Assembly: GCF_963678975.1 (NCBI RefSeq)
Contig: NC_089275.1
Span: 22,939,977-23,003,976, forward strand
Direction: 5' to 3'
From: Dysidea avara
Taxonomy: Eukaryota > Porifera > Demospongiae > Dictyoceratida > Dysideidae
Length of the DNA stretch: 64,000 nt
The first letter of the stretch is position 1. The number at the start of each line of letters is the position of its first letter. A program made the position numbers and the translations under genes. The notes below the pieces were generated by a model. It was not told the DNA's origin, did not search any database, and worked only from the letters and a program-made list of their open reading frames with translations. Of the stretch, positions 1-10,856 are shown in pieces.

Positions 1-132
1 AGCCAAACCACATGTATCTGTTATCAACACCTTTACTATCACCTTTAATCATCTGTTAGCTGAAATGTTAATTCTCACGAGAAAAAAATCACTTTTCATT
101 TTTAGCTGTGTTTTTCAGGATCCAGCTCAACT
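1..132 (+). mobile_element. ~380 bp TIR MITE, right end only
   Basis: Matches the last third of the family seen whole at 40681 and 51366 (TGTTGACACCTTTACTGT, GGTTGGCTGAAATGTTAA, TTTTTCAGGATTCAGCTC). The element runs off the window start and lacks the last bases of its inverted repeat. Confidence 0.75.
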
Positions 133-149
133 TATAGATTATCTACCTA

Positions 150-490
150 TAGCCACTGTCATCCCTCACCGCTATCATCCTATAGCTACTGTCATCCCTC
201 ACATGTATATAGCTACTGTCATCCCTCACATGTAAATAAAAGTCATTTCTATACATAATTTTAGCTATGGTACTAGCTATGTAATTAGGCCCTGACATCA
301 GCACCGGAAAAATCCCGGCATGCCCATGATAATCAAGGTACAAACTTGTTGTTGGTTAGATGAAATCTAAGCATTATACGGCTACACTGTGACCAGCACA
401 AAGCTGCGACAGCCTGCAGCCTCCAAAACATCAGACTTCACCACACGGAGGATGAACTTATGATAGTATAAACTTATGATAGTATGAACT
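150..490. repeat. Two short tandem repeats
   Basis: A unit of about 27 bp (ATAGCTACTGTCATCCCTCA plus spacer) occurs three times at 150-235. A unit AACTTATGATAGTAT occurs about three times at 453-490. Confidence 0.7.
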
Positions 491-1525
491 TATCTATGGA
501 GTTACCGTTATAGCCTAAATATTTCAAGGGGCAAATTTTTTGAGCAATGTTTACTAAAAATAAGATTTTCGCAGATTTTTCAGTAGTATAATTTATTTAA
601 TGCTTTATAGTACACACACACACACAAGTATGAGCTCAGGTACAAACACAGATACAAGATGACAATACATATGGTGTACTAAAGGTCTGTAGGCTTGTGC
701 CTACAGCCAAAAGTAGTAATTGTAAGATGATTAAAAAAAGATCACACGATAAATTGTAAAAACAGTGTGTAGTTAGCTAATCGAGAAATGGTCAGTAACA
801 CACCGACTACAGGGACAGAGGTAGTGCAGTGTATGAGGATTTAGGGGGTCAAAGTTATGAATTTGCAAACACTCCCAAAATGTATAATTTTTTTTTTCCC
901 GGGCTAGATGGACTGTCCTTGCCACCACCCCCAGCACTAGGTGTTAAAGTGCTGGACAGCTGGAAATACCAGCAATCAAACAAGGCCGCCAGACTCCAAG
1001 CGACCCTCGGAGTAGGCCAGATCAATATTATATATAATTAGTTGTTGATGGACGGCCAATTCAAGAGCGATGACGCCTCAAACACATCACTGCAGATCTT
1101 AACAATGAAAAACAAACCCTACATCTCGCCCTACATCGCAGCCAGAATAAGCATTTGCTGTAATTAATGCTGCGCTTCTCAGCCAACATTGAAGCAAGCT
1201 TCCTAAAAACTGTTGTAGCAGCGGGCCCCATGCCACCAAAATGTATAATTATGGAGGTCTAATTAAAAATTTCCCTGGTAACCCCCAAAACTGCGAAATC
1301 AGCGAAAATTTTCCACCTCGAAATTGTCTCGTGCTTGTACATTAGCGCGAGCCCGGCTAGGCACGAGACTAGGTACTAGTCTCGCGTGCCAGACGGTTTG
1401 TGTGGGGGCGGCAAACAAACCGTCTGGCACGCGAGGCCTTGCGCGAGACTAACTAGGTACTAGCCATCAGCCCGAGCATCAGCCAACTGAATGTCATTTG
1501 ATGGACTAGTGATATTCTGATATTA
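491..1525. other. 5' flank of gene A, no gene seen
   Basis: Contains an (AC)n run at 609-626 and a perfect hairpin at 1381-1435 (21-bp arms CTCGCGTGCCAGACGGTTTGT and its complement). Copies of GAGACTAGGTACTAG lie on either side, so the hairpin looks like a small foldback insertion about 90 bp before exon 1. No convincing promoter. Confidence 0.5.
1381..1435. repeat. Perfect 21-bp-arm hairpin
   Basis: Arms 1381-1401 and 1415-1435 are exact inverted copies with a 13-bp loop. GC-rich against an AT-rich background. Confidence 0.85.
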
Positions 1526-1587
1526 CAGCAAATGAGGAAGAAACTTCGTTAGTTGAATACCTTGAGAAGTCTGAGAACTCCGCAGAA

Positions 1588-2005
1588 ATGCCGCTACCAC
1601 CTGTAGACGCAGACATTCGTGATTTAGTCCGGTCCAAAGATTTTTCATCTAGAAACTCAACGTCAATTACGACACTTCAGACTAAATACATTGGTGCAAT
1701 TGTGGCCAGTGCCTCCTTGGGCTGCTTACTGTGGGGATATCATATCTCCATTATGGCTGGAGCAATGTTACTAATTGATGATCACTATGACCTGAATGTG
1801 TTATGGCATGAGATTATTGTTAGTATGCTACTGGGAGGAGCTACCATTGGAGCAGCCATTGCTGGATGGTTGAGTGACAAGTTTGGTCGTTGGAAAATGA
1901 TGATGTGTACTGCTGTGTTGTATGGAGTGGGAGCCATCATAATGGCAACATCATTCTCTAAGTTCTGTCTGGTGGTTGGACGAGCCATCGCTGGACTGGC
2001 ACTCG
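1588..2005 (+). CDS. SLC2A13-like: Gene A exon 1 (TM1-TM4 region)
   Basis: Ends ACTCG|GTATGT in phase 1. Sequence homologous to B's N-terminus is readable in frame from about 1526 (NEEETSLVEYLEKSE), but it is preceded by an in-frame TGA and has no ATG before 1588. The TTACAG at 1525 could also be a splice acceptor for an unseen upstream exon. Confidence 0.8.
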
Positions 2006-5000
2006 GTATGTGTTTAGTATAGTGTTGTAGACTACATCATTAGCTGTTTCATGCAGATCAAAAATTAAAGGGAAGTTTTACTAAGCTGGTGTCACAATGA
2101 TATCTGTTTTCCTGGGTATTGATTTTTTGCACATGTACAAATCAAAAGCAATGAAACAAGGGGGGTTATCTACACCTATAGCTATAGCTACTAGTGGACA
2201 TTTAATCCCCACCTTCAGACTTGGCTATGTATGACTGAGGAGGAATTAAATGTATGGGTAATAACTAATAAGTGTGAGTAAATCCAATCAGATATCCAAC
2301 TACCGGATAGCAACCTGTTAAGCCAAAGCCCTTGTTGTTGTAGGCATTATGTATTGTATTGATTAAGGCAAGGTCTGTAGGACACCTGGTCCTACAGCCT
2401 CTTTAAAGTTGTTACATAAAGTGTGTTTGAAAAGGTGAAAAAATCCATGACTGGACCTGGGAAGCCTTGAACCTGCAGCCATCTGATTAACGCTCGAACG
2501 CTTACAGGAGTCTGCCAGGTGGTCAGGATGTTTTCTCCTTGTCATTTCAAGTATACATATCCACATGTAGGGCTATACATAATATACATTTCTATACTTG
2601 TGTAAAGAATATCCTACACTAAGCATGGGCTGCATGACTATATTAGTATACTAGCTAGCAGCCAGCTACGTGTATGTATACTGTTGTTTCCACAGTAAAT
2701 TCTATCTCTCCAGCTAACTACGCTAAATGTGATTGTGTAAAATCTTAATTTATATAGCTATTACTATTACGATCATCTTCAATTCAATCTTTGCAGAGTC
2801 TTGTTACAACTTGAAGCAGCCACGCCTATGTCCAACATAACATCCCTGGCTCAACACAAACCTGACTATACTCAAAACAAAGTAGCCAATATGGTTGCCA
2901 TAGACCCACTCTAGTATAAAGGTCAATTAATATCATTGTTTCAGTGCTGCCCAGAAAATTAGTGCATGCATGTAACCAGTGTTGGGCAAGTTACTTTGTA
3001 AAAGTAACTAGTTACATATTACCCATAAAATAAAGTAACTGTATAATATTACATATTATATTACTTTGTGTCCACAGCCTTAAGCTGTCACGTGTGAAAC
3101 TACCACCTTATCATGTGACATGATTGCGTTGTTGGACAATGTGCAAATCTTGGTTATAAGTAAGAAGCTGGTGAATAAGCTTCATTCAGTAGGCCTCGTT
3201 ACTTCGTTGTGGTTAGGCATTACTCAGAGGATTACTAACGAGATTAGTGACTTCGTTACTTTTAGTAATAATATTACATCATATTAGACTCGTTACAGTA
3301 ATTATATTACTTAGGTAACGTGTTACGTTTGTAAGTAAAGTATCTTGCGTTTTATTACCTGTTTTCATAGCGTATTTCGTTATATTACTTTGTTACCACA
3401 AAAGTAATAATATTACGTAACGCGTTACTCCCAACACTGCATGTAACTCACATTGTGTATAGAGTACTTAATCACCCATCATCACAATTAAGCAACTGAA
3501 AGTGAATTACAACCACTTAGGACCTGACCTCCATTGTGTAATTAATAAATCACATGATTTGCTGCTTGATTACCCAATGGTAAGCTGATCAATTCCTAAT
3601 GTGTATGGTTGCATCCTAGTGCACAGTGCTATGAATATTAAGTGCAAACACCAGTGCATTCCAATATGCTTATTGCTCATTAGTAGAATATCACATGATT
3701 CATACTTATGTATATACCTCGAGTGATATAAGTTATGTTTCTTCTTAAAAGTAAGAACAATATTTCACTTCAGTAGTTTCCATTGATGAAGTGCTCCAGA
3801 GGCTATACTGGAGATGGTGGGGCAATAATTTGAACCCATCACTTTCAATAACACTTTATAACTCTAACCACAACAATTAACGGTTTGCACCATTCGATAG
3901 TTCATCTTGACTGTACCATAATTATACTATGCCACTTCAATAATTACGCTGCCTTGGCTAGCCAACAGTACACTGTGTGTCAGTTATGTAATATGTTGTA
4001 CATGCATACATAGGATTGTATTCAGTTATTGGACCAGTTTATGTCTCAGAGATGTCACCTAGTCATATTAGAGGAAATTTAGGACTGGCTAATTATATTT
4101 CCAGTGGTGTGGGACTATTTAGTGGATCAGTTTCTAGTGGACTGTTCAGTATTGACTCTGAACATGCTTACACTTTTGGATGGAGGTTTGCTTGACATAT
4201 TAAAAGCTGTATGTATACGGTACTGCCCAAGAGCAACATCGCACTCGCTCGCATGCACAACTTTGCTCGAGATTTTAAAATTCGCTATTTAGGGGTGTGG
4301 CAACTGTTTCGCTCGCGAGATAGCGTGGCAGCTGTTTTGCTCACGAGAATTGCGAGAAAAACAGTTGTCACGCCTTTTAATTAGCGATTTTGAAATCTCG
4401 AGCAAAATTGCAAGTGCAAAGTTGTGCTTGGGCAGTACCGTATTATGTAATGTGTAGATGTGTTTTGAATTGCAGTGGTATGTTGTAGTTACACTCAGTA
4501 GTTACTTGGCCAATGGATACTGTTCAACCAATTCATTTCATTTTAGCCATATTGTCATAAGCCTTAAGAGTGGAAAGGACTTCTGTACATCTTTGTTTAC
4601 AACCACACTGCAAACTGAATCAGATCAAATGCATTCACTTCCATATCACTGTGAGATAGGATACTGATAGTAGCATCTACTTATAAATTGTAAAATATTG
4701 CAATACATCCTCTAACATAGCCCCTACACTGCAAGTGTTATATACTGAATAGTCTGTGTAGTACTGAAATTATGTCTGGAATTGATGTAGGAAAGTGAGG
4801 AAACACAATGGGTCACTGAAATAAAATGTCTACCCGGCAATCTTTTTTTTTTTTTGAAATTCTTGCTTTCAAAATGATCATCCTTTAGAGCTATAGTGTA
4901 CTCCATTAGAGTAGTTGGCATAATAGGACAGGTACTACTAGAACCATGCACATCGTTTACACCTGTGTGATAAACATATAAGCATAGCACATTACTACAG

Positions 5001-8000
5001 TTGCCTAGTTAGCTTAGCTACTGCGATCATGCTTCCCATCATTTCGCAGGATGGTGGTATAAGGCTCATTTAAAAGTGATATCACCATGCATGCTGCAGG
5101 GCATGAATGGCACTGATGTTTAATGATTGGCTGTCATTATATTGTGGTCCCTGCATGTAGGGTAGGTACCAATGCACCTTGGTAGATTCCAAACACAATT
5201 ATCTAAGGTTTTTAATGGCTTTTTTGATTAGAACATGTTTAGGTCCATTATTTTTTTTAAAGGTTATAAAGTGCACTTTTGTAGTTAATGAATTTTATAT
5301 GTTTCAGATACATGTTTGGATTTGGAGTCATTCCTTCAATAGTGATGGGTGTTTGTCTGTTGTTTTTGTTTGAGACTCCACGATGGTTGGTGTTTCATGG
5401 TAAAGTGGACAAAGCTCGGGAAGTGATAAGGAAGATTCGTAGTGATGATGTGGTAGAGGAAGAACTAGGTTGACTTCTAAAAATGCCATAGGTAAGAATA
5501 AGGGTCATGAGGTGGGGTGTACTTGGCTGCAATCATGGTCATGATATGCGTATCCTAATATATATATATATGTGCAATTTCAAGATCAACTAGCGACCGT
5601 ATCGTACGATCGTATAATGAGCAGAATATTTGGCGTTTGCTTAAGAATTTGCATTTGGCAAGTGTTTAGTTTGACAAAATACATGTCTAATAAAGTGGAT
5701 TCCCAAATTGTGTAACTAGCTACATGGCTTCTCGTTTACAAAGATGTATAGGCGCTTACCTCATTGCTACATGGCTGGCCTATAGTGGAGAGACTCTTTC
5801 ATGCAAAACGATTTATTCAATCCACAGCAGCCATCCTAAAAGGAAATGAAGTGATTGGGAACATTCTCTGTGCAAGTCATGTGTATCTTCACTTTCTTCC
5901 AGTATTAGAGTACAACTTTGATATTACAGACAATCGTAAAATTGTTTGCTGGCTGAGGTTCAGTGTATCAATGACAAAAATTTAGTGCAGACTGTGTCTC
6001 CCAAACAGATAAAGTATTTAGTTATTCTAATAGCTAGGTATTCCCAACACTCTCACTACCGCTACTGTATGTATCTTAATTTGTATCAGATTTGACGAAA
6101 CTCCACTTGGTTATTCTTTTGACAACCTTCAATATCATCATACTTGATGAGATCTCATGCCTGTTCAATAGGTTAAAATATTAGAAACACTAATAATAAA
6201 CTAAGCATCCACCAAATTGCTGATTTTAATTCCACACCAAAATTTCTGCTCATATGGTATCTACCACGTTTTCCTTATTTCATGTATCAGCTCTCAAATA
6301 GGTACTATTTAGTAGCACTGTAGTGCAGTACTGTTTGTATGCAATTGACATTTGTTTACTATTGTGAGTGACACCTCCACTGTACTTAGACTAAACTGGT
6401 TGTCAAAATGGCACACACAACTGTCAAAAATGTCCATTTCAGACAGTCCAATTTTTAAGGTGCAGGTTATACATGCTAGTCAAAGTGGTATGTACAACCA
6501 CTAAAATAGTATATGTGACTGAATTTGACAAAACAAGGCTTCGACGCACAAAGCTTTGTTAGGAGATATGGCGATTTTAAGGAATCATTGTGTAATAACT
6601 TCCCAGTGCCTACAGCTGTACAAACAAAATTTGCACCAATTATTCCTCTGTTTACTAGCTATCGCTGAGTGGGTGTATACATTTCTGATACCCAAAATTT
6701 GCCCTGTGTTTGGCAGCTTTTTTCGAGCGGGTAATAATATCACAGGTGGTAGTAATAGGGTGGGAGGGTGGGGGTGGACGGTGGTCTTAATATAGGGGTA
6801 TAAAATGAAGTAAGAAGACGATTGGAATCCAGAGGCTAAGTTTGGGCTCTCCATGGCCCTCAAATTACTCCAAATTGACTGAGAACACTATTGGCAAGCT
6901 ATCTGTGAAGTCCCAGCTCACTACACACCATTATCACAAAGCCATGGCCATTTAATGGCGCCAATCTCCCACTCGTGGCTTTGACAGGGTCAGAAGAAAG
7001 CTGCTACAGAAACCAGACTTGCCAGTGCTGAAGGAAGTACAGTGTGAAATATGATAGTGTATTAGACCAGCAATCCATTTCTGGTAAAATCGTAAGTTTG
7101 ATTTTGTGTATGTGGAAGCCTTGTTATATGAAATCCGGTCACATATATAGCTCATATGTATGCCCTCAATCCTTGGGCATGTAGCCCTCACACTTTGGGC
7201 ATAGTTGTCAGGAAAATCCCTTTTATCCTTGTTACAGCTTTTGCTTTATTTTTAAATTATATACTATAGGTATAATTCACTTCATCAAGAATGTGTTTCA
7301 CAGCAGGATATTACTGTATACCATGTTCATTGGTTGTAGTCTTCAGATCTTTCAAGTATTCAGTGGAATGAATATTATACTATCATATAGTTCTGGTATC
7401 CTAAAGACAGTTGGTTTCAGTCTAAGAGAAGCTATTTGGTTTTCAGCAGTGCCTACTGGTGTTAACCTCATTATGAAGATACTTAGTGCTTTTTTGGTAG
7501 AGAGAACTGGTCGAAGGAAACTGTACAATGCATCAGGTTTATGTATTACATTATGCCTTACTCTTTTAGCAACTTCTTTCCTTCTCGGCAACAACAGTAG
7601 TCCTTCTGCCGTTCCTTTACATGAAGGTGGAAGATGTGATTTTAAGAAGTGTGGAAGTTGTGTAACAAATTCTCATTGTGGCTTTTGTACTGTGAAAGTT
7701 GATGGAGAATATTTGTATGGTACTTGTAGTGAAGGTAGTAAAGATCATGCTGATGTTAGGGTGAATAACAGTCAGTGTGTTACATGGAATGAAACTGTAT
7801 GGACTAATGGAACATCTAACATCACATCAGAATGGTACTTTGATCATTGTCCTGATAATAAATTTGCAATATTCTCACTGGTGGTTATGATATTACTAGT
7901 AGCATCCACATCATCCGGACTTGTCACACTTCCTTGGGTGATAAACTCAGAAATATATCCTACATGGGCAAGGGGATCAGCTGTGTCTTTAGCTTCCATT

Positions 8001-8285
8001 TTGAGTTGGGCTTTTAGTATATTCATAGTACTGACGTTTTTATCCCTGGTCAATGCACTGGGATTACCACTTGTAGTCTTCATGTATGCTCTAGTAACCT
8101 TTATTGGAGTCTTGTTTGCCATATTTTTGCTTCCTGAAACAAGTAAACAGTCATTGGAGAAAATTGAAACATTGTTTTCTACACCATACTTCTTAACGTG
8201 GTGTGATAACCATCACTGTTGTGGGAAGCACAAGAATTTGTACTCTGTTGTTGAAATGGAAGAGCAAACTACTGATCAAATCTAG
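1588..8285 (+). CDS. SLC2A13-like: Gene A: HMIT/SLC2A13-like MFS sugar transporter, 4 exons, atypical ends
   Basis: Exons are 1588-2005, 4014-4185, 5308-5468 and 7270-8285; joined they give 589 codons including the stop (588 aa; human HMIT is about 648). The family moves polyols or sugars across the plasma membrane, HMIT with H+. Visible motifs are TM1 GYHISIMAGAM, loop DKFGRWK, PVYVSEMSPSHIRG, FETPRWLVFHG (the PESPR motif), TM7 QVFSGMN, RTGRRKL, the eight-Cys loop, PWVINSEIYPTWARG and LPETSK. Two oddities set this copy apart. The region matching the start codon of gene B is missing, so the first usable ATG is at 1588 and about 26 acidic N-terminal residues are lost. Exon 3 also carries a 22-bp deletion relative to its paralogues; the frame survives only if the GT at 5469 is the donor. 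It is either a shortened working gene or an early pseudogene. Confidence 0.8.
2430..2545 (-). repeat. tRNA-derived SINE-like fragment
   Basis: On the - strand there is a B-box-like GGTTCAAGGCTTCC preceded by an A-box-like stretch about 40 bp upstream. It does not fold as a full tRNA by eye. Confidence 0.4.
2977..3439. mobile_element. hAT-type MITE with CAGTGTTGGG termini
   Basis: Terminal inverted repeats CAGTGTTGGG / CCCAACACTG, with an interior rich in AGTAACTAGTTAC-like repeats. It is flanked by an exact 8-bp duplication CATGTAAC (2969-2976 and 3440-3447), the size made by hAT transposases. No coding capacity. Confidence 0.85.
3440..4013. other. Rest of gene A intron 1
   Basis: Plain AT-rich DNA; the stretch around 3780-3900 (GATGAAGTGCTCCAGAGGCT) is shared with gene B intron 1 near 13630. 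Confidence 0.5.
4014..4185 (+). CDS. SLC2A13-like: Gene A exon 2
   Basis: 172 nt between CATAG| and TGGAG|GTTTGC. Encodes LYSVIGPVYVSEMSPSHIRG onward to FGWR; it enters in phase 1 and leaves in phase 2. Nearly identical to exon 2 of gene B. Confidence 0.9.
4186..5307 (+). other. Gene A intron 2
   Basis: 1.1 kb. Apart from the MITE at 4215-4442, the two ends align with gene B intron 2. The middle has one copy of the CTCTATTAGAG-type motif (near 4900) and a poly-T run at 4845. Confidence 0.75.
4215..4442. mobile_element. TA-flanked foldback MITE in gene A intron 2
   Basis: Inverted ends TACGGTACTGCCCAAG and CTTGGGCAGTACCGTA, with further internal inverted similarity. Gene B intron 2 lacks it at the matching place (AAGATGTACGTATGTATG), so it arrived after the A/B duplication. 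Confidence 0.8.
5308..5468 (+). CDS. SLC2A13-like: Gene A exon 3, shortened (alternative end 5491)
   Basis: Begins after TTTCAG with ATACATG (R-Y-M). Encodes FETPRWLVFHGKVDKAREV. Relative to B, 22 bp are missing after EEEL, putting a TGA in frame before the usual donor (GGTAAG at 5491). The GT at 5469-5470 (CTAG|GTTGAC) happens to leave in the same phase 1, so using it would keep the frame. Confidence 0.65.
5469..7269 (+). other. Gene A intron 3
   Basis: 1.8 kb (donor 5469, or 5492 if the ancestral site is used). Aligns in blocks with gene B intron 3 (6290-6530 with 15590-15660 and 17350-17500; 7150-7260 with 18150-18250). Includes a short (TA)n at 5559. No other feature. Confidence 0.75.
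7270..8285 (+). CDS. SLC2A13-like: Gene A exon 4 (TM7-TM12, Cys-rich loop, C-tail)
   Basis: Begins after TATAG with GTATAATTCAC. 337 codons plus TAG. Contains QVFSGMN (the paralogue that keeps the Asn of QQLSGIN), the eight-Cys loop at about 7636-7853, PWVINSEIYPTWARG, and the tail LYSVVEMEEQTTDQI. Confidence 0.92.
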
Positions 8286-9197
8286 CCTATTGTTTAATTA
8301 TTTATTTATTCTATATAATATATAGAATATGTATATATGTAACTACACACAAGTCAGTATTGCTTGCACTCATTGAAATTCTATTATTTGTGTAATTGAC
8401 TTAAACTAGTGTCTATAAAATATTCTAATAAAACAGTCAACCCTCCTGGCTAGAGTTACTGACTGTCCTTAGAGTGTATCAAATGACATGCAATTCATAG
8501 AAGAATTTATAGTATATTATTCTACCTATCACACTTAGTGCTAAGTACCTAACTCCAGTTGAAACCGTTTCTTGTGATGGCCTAAAAGTCAGTGTGAGCA
8601 TCCAACTATTTATCATTAGCAATGATTACTTTGTAAACATTGCACCTGTCTAAATGTGATTATTTCATTATAGAGTATTTTAATTTCAAAAGCTACCTTG
8701 TGAGCTTAGCAGCAACCACTATAATCATTGTTCTTAATAATATGTGACCAGATCAACCATAATATGGTTGTATTTTATTAGTTCCAGATCTAGGGCGTTT
8801 TAGTTTACCTATATTTATGGAATACAAGAAAGCTTCTGAGAAGTGTAACAGTGCAGCACCACATAGCTAGACCTTAAAATTCTAATGCATGATCATGACC
8901 ATATGGGTAAAAGCTGCAGCTGGTTGCATATGTAGTGCTAGTTTTACAAACCTCCTTCCATGCATGCATGGCAGCACAGGAAATTTTTAAAGAAATGACA
9001 ATACGGGTGTAAGCCTGGAAACTACACATTGTCATTTTGACTGGTAGCCTAATATTACAAGGTCATAGCCAGGTGGATACAATATTTCTAAAAAGATTAT
9101 TGTGCTAATCAGGACTTACTTTTGCACAAGCACTGCTGGTGGGGACAACTCTCACATCAGCAGCATTCTATGATGTGACTAGATATTGATAGACTTC
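8286..9197. other. Gene A 3' flank
   Basis: AU-rich ATTATTTATTTATT at about 8296-8310, then AATAAA at 8427-8432, a reasonable poly(A) signal about 145 bp after the stop. The rest is unremarkable. Confidence 0.55.
8427..8432 (+). promoter_or_regulatory. Candidate poly(A) signal, gene A
   Basis: Canonical AATAAA in the 3' flank of gene A. Confidence 0.45.
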
Positions 9198-9523
9198 TAT
9201 AGTATGTATGTGTTGAGCTGGATCCTTAAAAACATTTAATAACTCATGGATGCAATTACACACGATCTTGAAATTTGGCTCATTTGTAGTACTGTTTGAC
9301 CCACTAAAAATATTGCAAAATCTTCATTCAAATGTCTGACCTATAGCTAATATTTACAGCCAATCAAAAATTTTATTATACATTGCCTATGTGGAAGCCA
9401 TAAAAGTACAATGTCCATTACAGCCCTTTCCTGAACTTAAAATGGAGCCAAAGTGTACGTGTCTGTTGTTGATACCTTTACTGTCACCATTAACCATCTG
9501 GTTGGCTGAAATGTTTACTCTCT
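9198..9523 (+). mobile_element. ~380 bp TIR MITE, copy lacking its right end
   Basis: Starts TATAGTATGTATGTGTTGAG and follows the family consensus to GCTGAAATGTTTACTC, then stops at a hairpin (9524-9576). Confidence 0.85.
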
Positions 9524-9576
9524 GCGTGTATTGGGTGGGGAAAACACCCAATACACGTTTTCCCCACCCAATACAC
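9524..9576. repeat. Hairpin with 21-bp arms
   Basis: CGTGTATTGGGTGGGGAAAA.. is followed by its inverted copy, with an ACCCAATACAC loop that itself repeats part of the arm. It abuts the broken end of the MITE at 9198. Confidence 0.8.
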
Positions 9577-10378
9577 GGAAAAAAGCGGTCTGGCCACGCG
9601 AGACTATCACTTTACAGCTTACTGATAAATTAGTGTGGCTCCTGGTGTGATACTGTTTGTAGGCATACGTGTACTCCACGTTTACAAACAATGTCACACA
9701 TTCCCGATAATAAAAGTGGGAGTAGCTCACTAAAGAAGCTCAAATTCGCAGATTGCTACTACTTTGGCAATCTGTATGACGCGTAAAAATCTATTGGTCG
9801 AGAATAAAAATCCTTGAGTCAAGCAACAGTGATCCGTGAAATTTAAAACGCGAAAATCCTGACAAACTGCACAACCATGAAATATACATACCGCGAAAAA
9901 TTCCGGGTAGACAATACGGTAAAGAGGTGGAGCTATGGGAAGTTTGAAAGTGTACAACAAACATATCTTATTCTGGGGTCTTCTGATATATTGGTTAATT
10001 TGACTAAGTAAGTTTTAAAGGTGACCACTGCACTTGTTTTGGATGTTCAGTGCTCGGTTCAGTGTAGCTCAAGCCTTTGGCGCAACTAACACCTGGGGCA
10101 TTCCAGACTACACGCACCACTGAACTATATCGGAGATATCGTAAGCTATTATCACTTGGAAAAACGAATGTAGCCACGCCTCGAACAACTGCCTCGCTCA
10201 CGTGCACATGCATAATTATAGGCCGAAATAATTAGAGTGCACTTTTGCATTGATAGAAGCATACAAGATCCTGACACTATTAGCCGATTTGAAATGCGGT
10301 AGTGTTCAAAGGTACGTGTAACGAAATCTCATTATTTATTGGACAAATGATATTAGTCTACAGCGTGGTTGAGGGAAC
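9577..10378. other. 5' flank of gene B
   Basis: No gene. The leader just before the ATG (TGATATTAGTCTACAGCGTGG) matches the stretch before gene A's exon 1, with the part that contains the ATG missing in A. No clear TATA box. Confidence 0.5.
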
Positions 10379-10856
10379 ATGGAAGAAAATGAGGAAGAAA
10401 CTGCGTTAGTTGAAGACCTTGAGAAGTCTGAGGCTCAGTCTGAGGACTCCGCAGAAATACCGCTAACACCTGTAGACGCAGACGTTCCAGAACTGCAGTC
10501 TAAAGATTTTTCAACTAGTAACTCACTTCAGACTAAATACATCGGTGCAATTGTGGCCAGCACCTCCTTGGGCTGCTTACTGTGGGGATATCATATCTCC
10601 ATTATGGCTGGAGCAATGTTACTAATTGATGATCACTATGACCTGAATGTGTTATGGCATGAGATTATTGTTAGTATACTACTGGGAGGAGCTACCATTG
10701 GAGCAGCCATTGCTGGATGGTTGAGTGACAAGTTTGGTCGTTGGAAAATGATGATGTGTACTGCTGTGTTGTATGGAGTGGCAGCTATTGTGTTGGTGAC
10801 GTCATTCTCTAAGTTCTGTCTAGTGGTTGGACGAGCCATCGCTGGACTGGCACTCG
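10379..10856 (+). CDS. SLC2A13-like: Gene B exon 1
   Basis: ATG at 10379; ends CTCG|GTATGT, phase 1. Unlike its paralogues it reads YGVAAIVLVTSFSK instead of YGVGAIIMATSFSK, so a short patch differs inside an otherwise near-identical exon. Confidence 0.92.

Larger units (their letters stand above)
2006..4013 (+). other. Gene A intron 1
   Basis: 2.0 kb, GT-AG. Holds a tRNA-like SINE fragment (- strand, about 2430-2545) and a hAT-type MITE (2977-3439). Its first ~30 bases match intron 1 of gene B, giving the empty-site version of B's large foldback insertion. Confidence 0.8.

Noticed and set aside
829-1041. 70-codon frame before gene A
   Set aside because: No homology to the paralogues' N-termini and no splice path to exon 1 in frame.
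1785-1988. Open frames of 67-106 codons on the - strand under exon 1 of every paralogue
   Set aside because: They recur only because the sense exon is conserved; no start context or domain, so they are shadows.
6556-6863. Overlapping + and - frames in gene A intron 3
   Set aside because: Low-complexity and unlike anything in the matching intron of gene B.
7352-8122. Antisense frames under exon 4 (80-121 codons)
   Set aside because: Same reason: mirror images of the transporter coding sequence.
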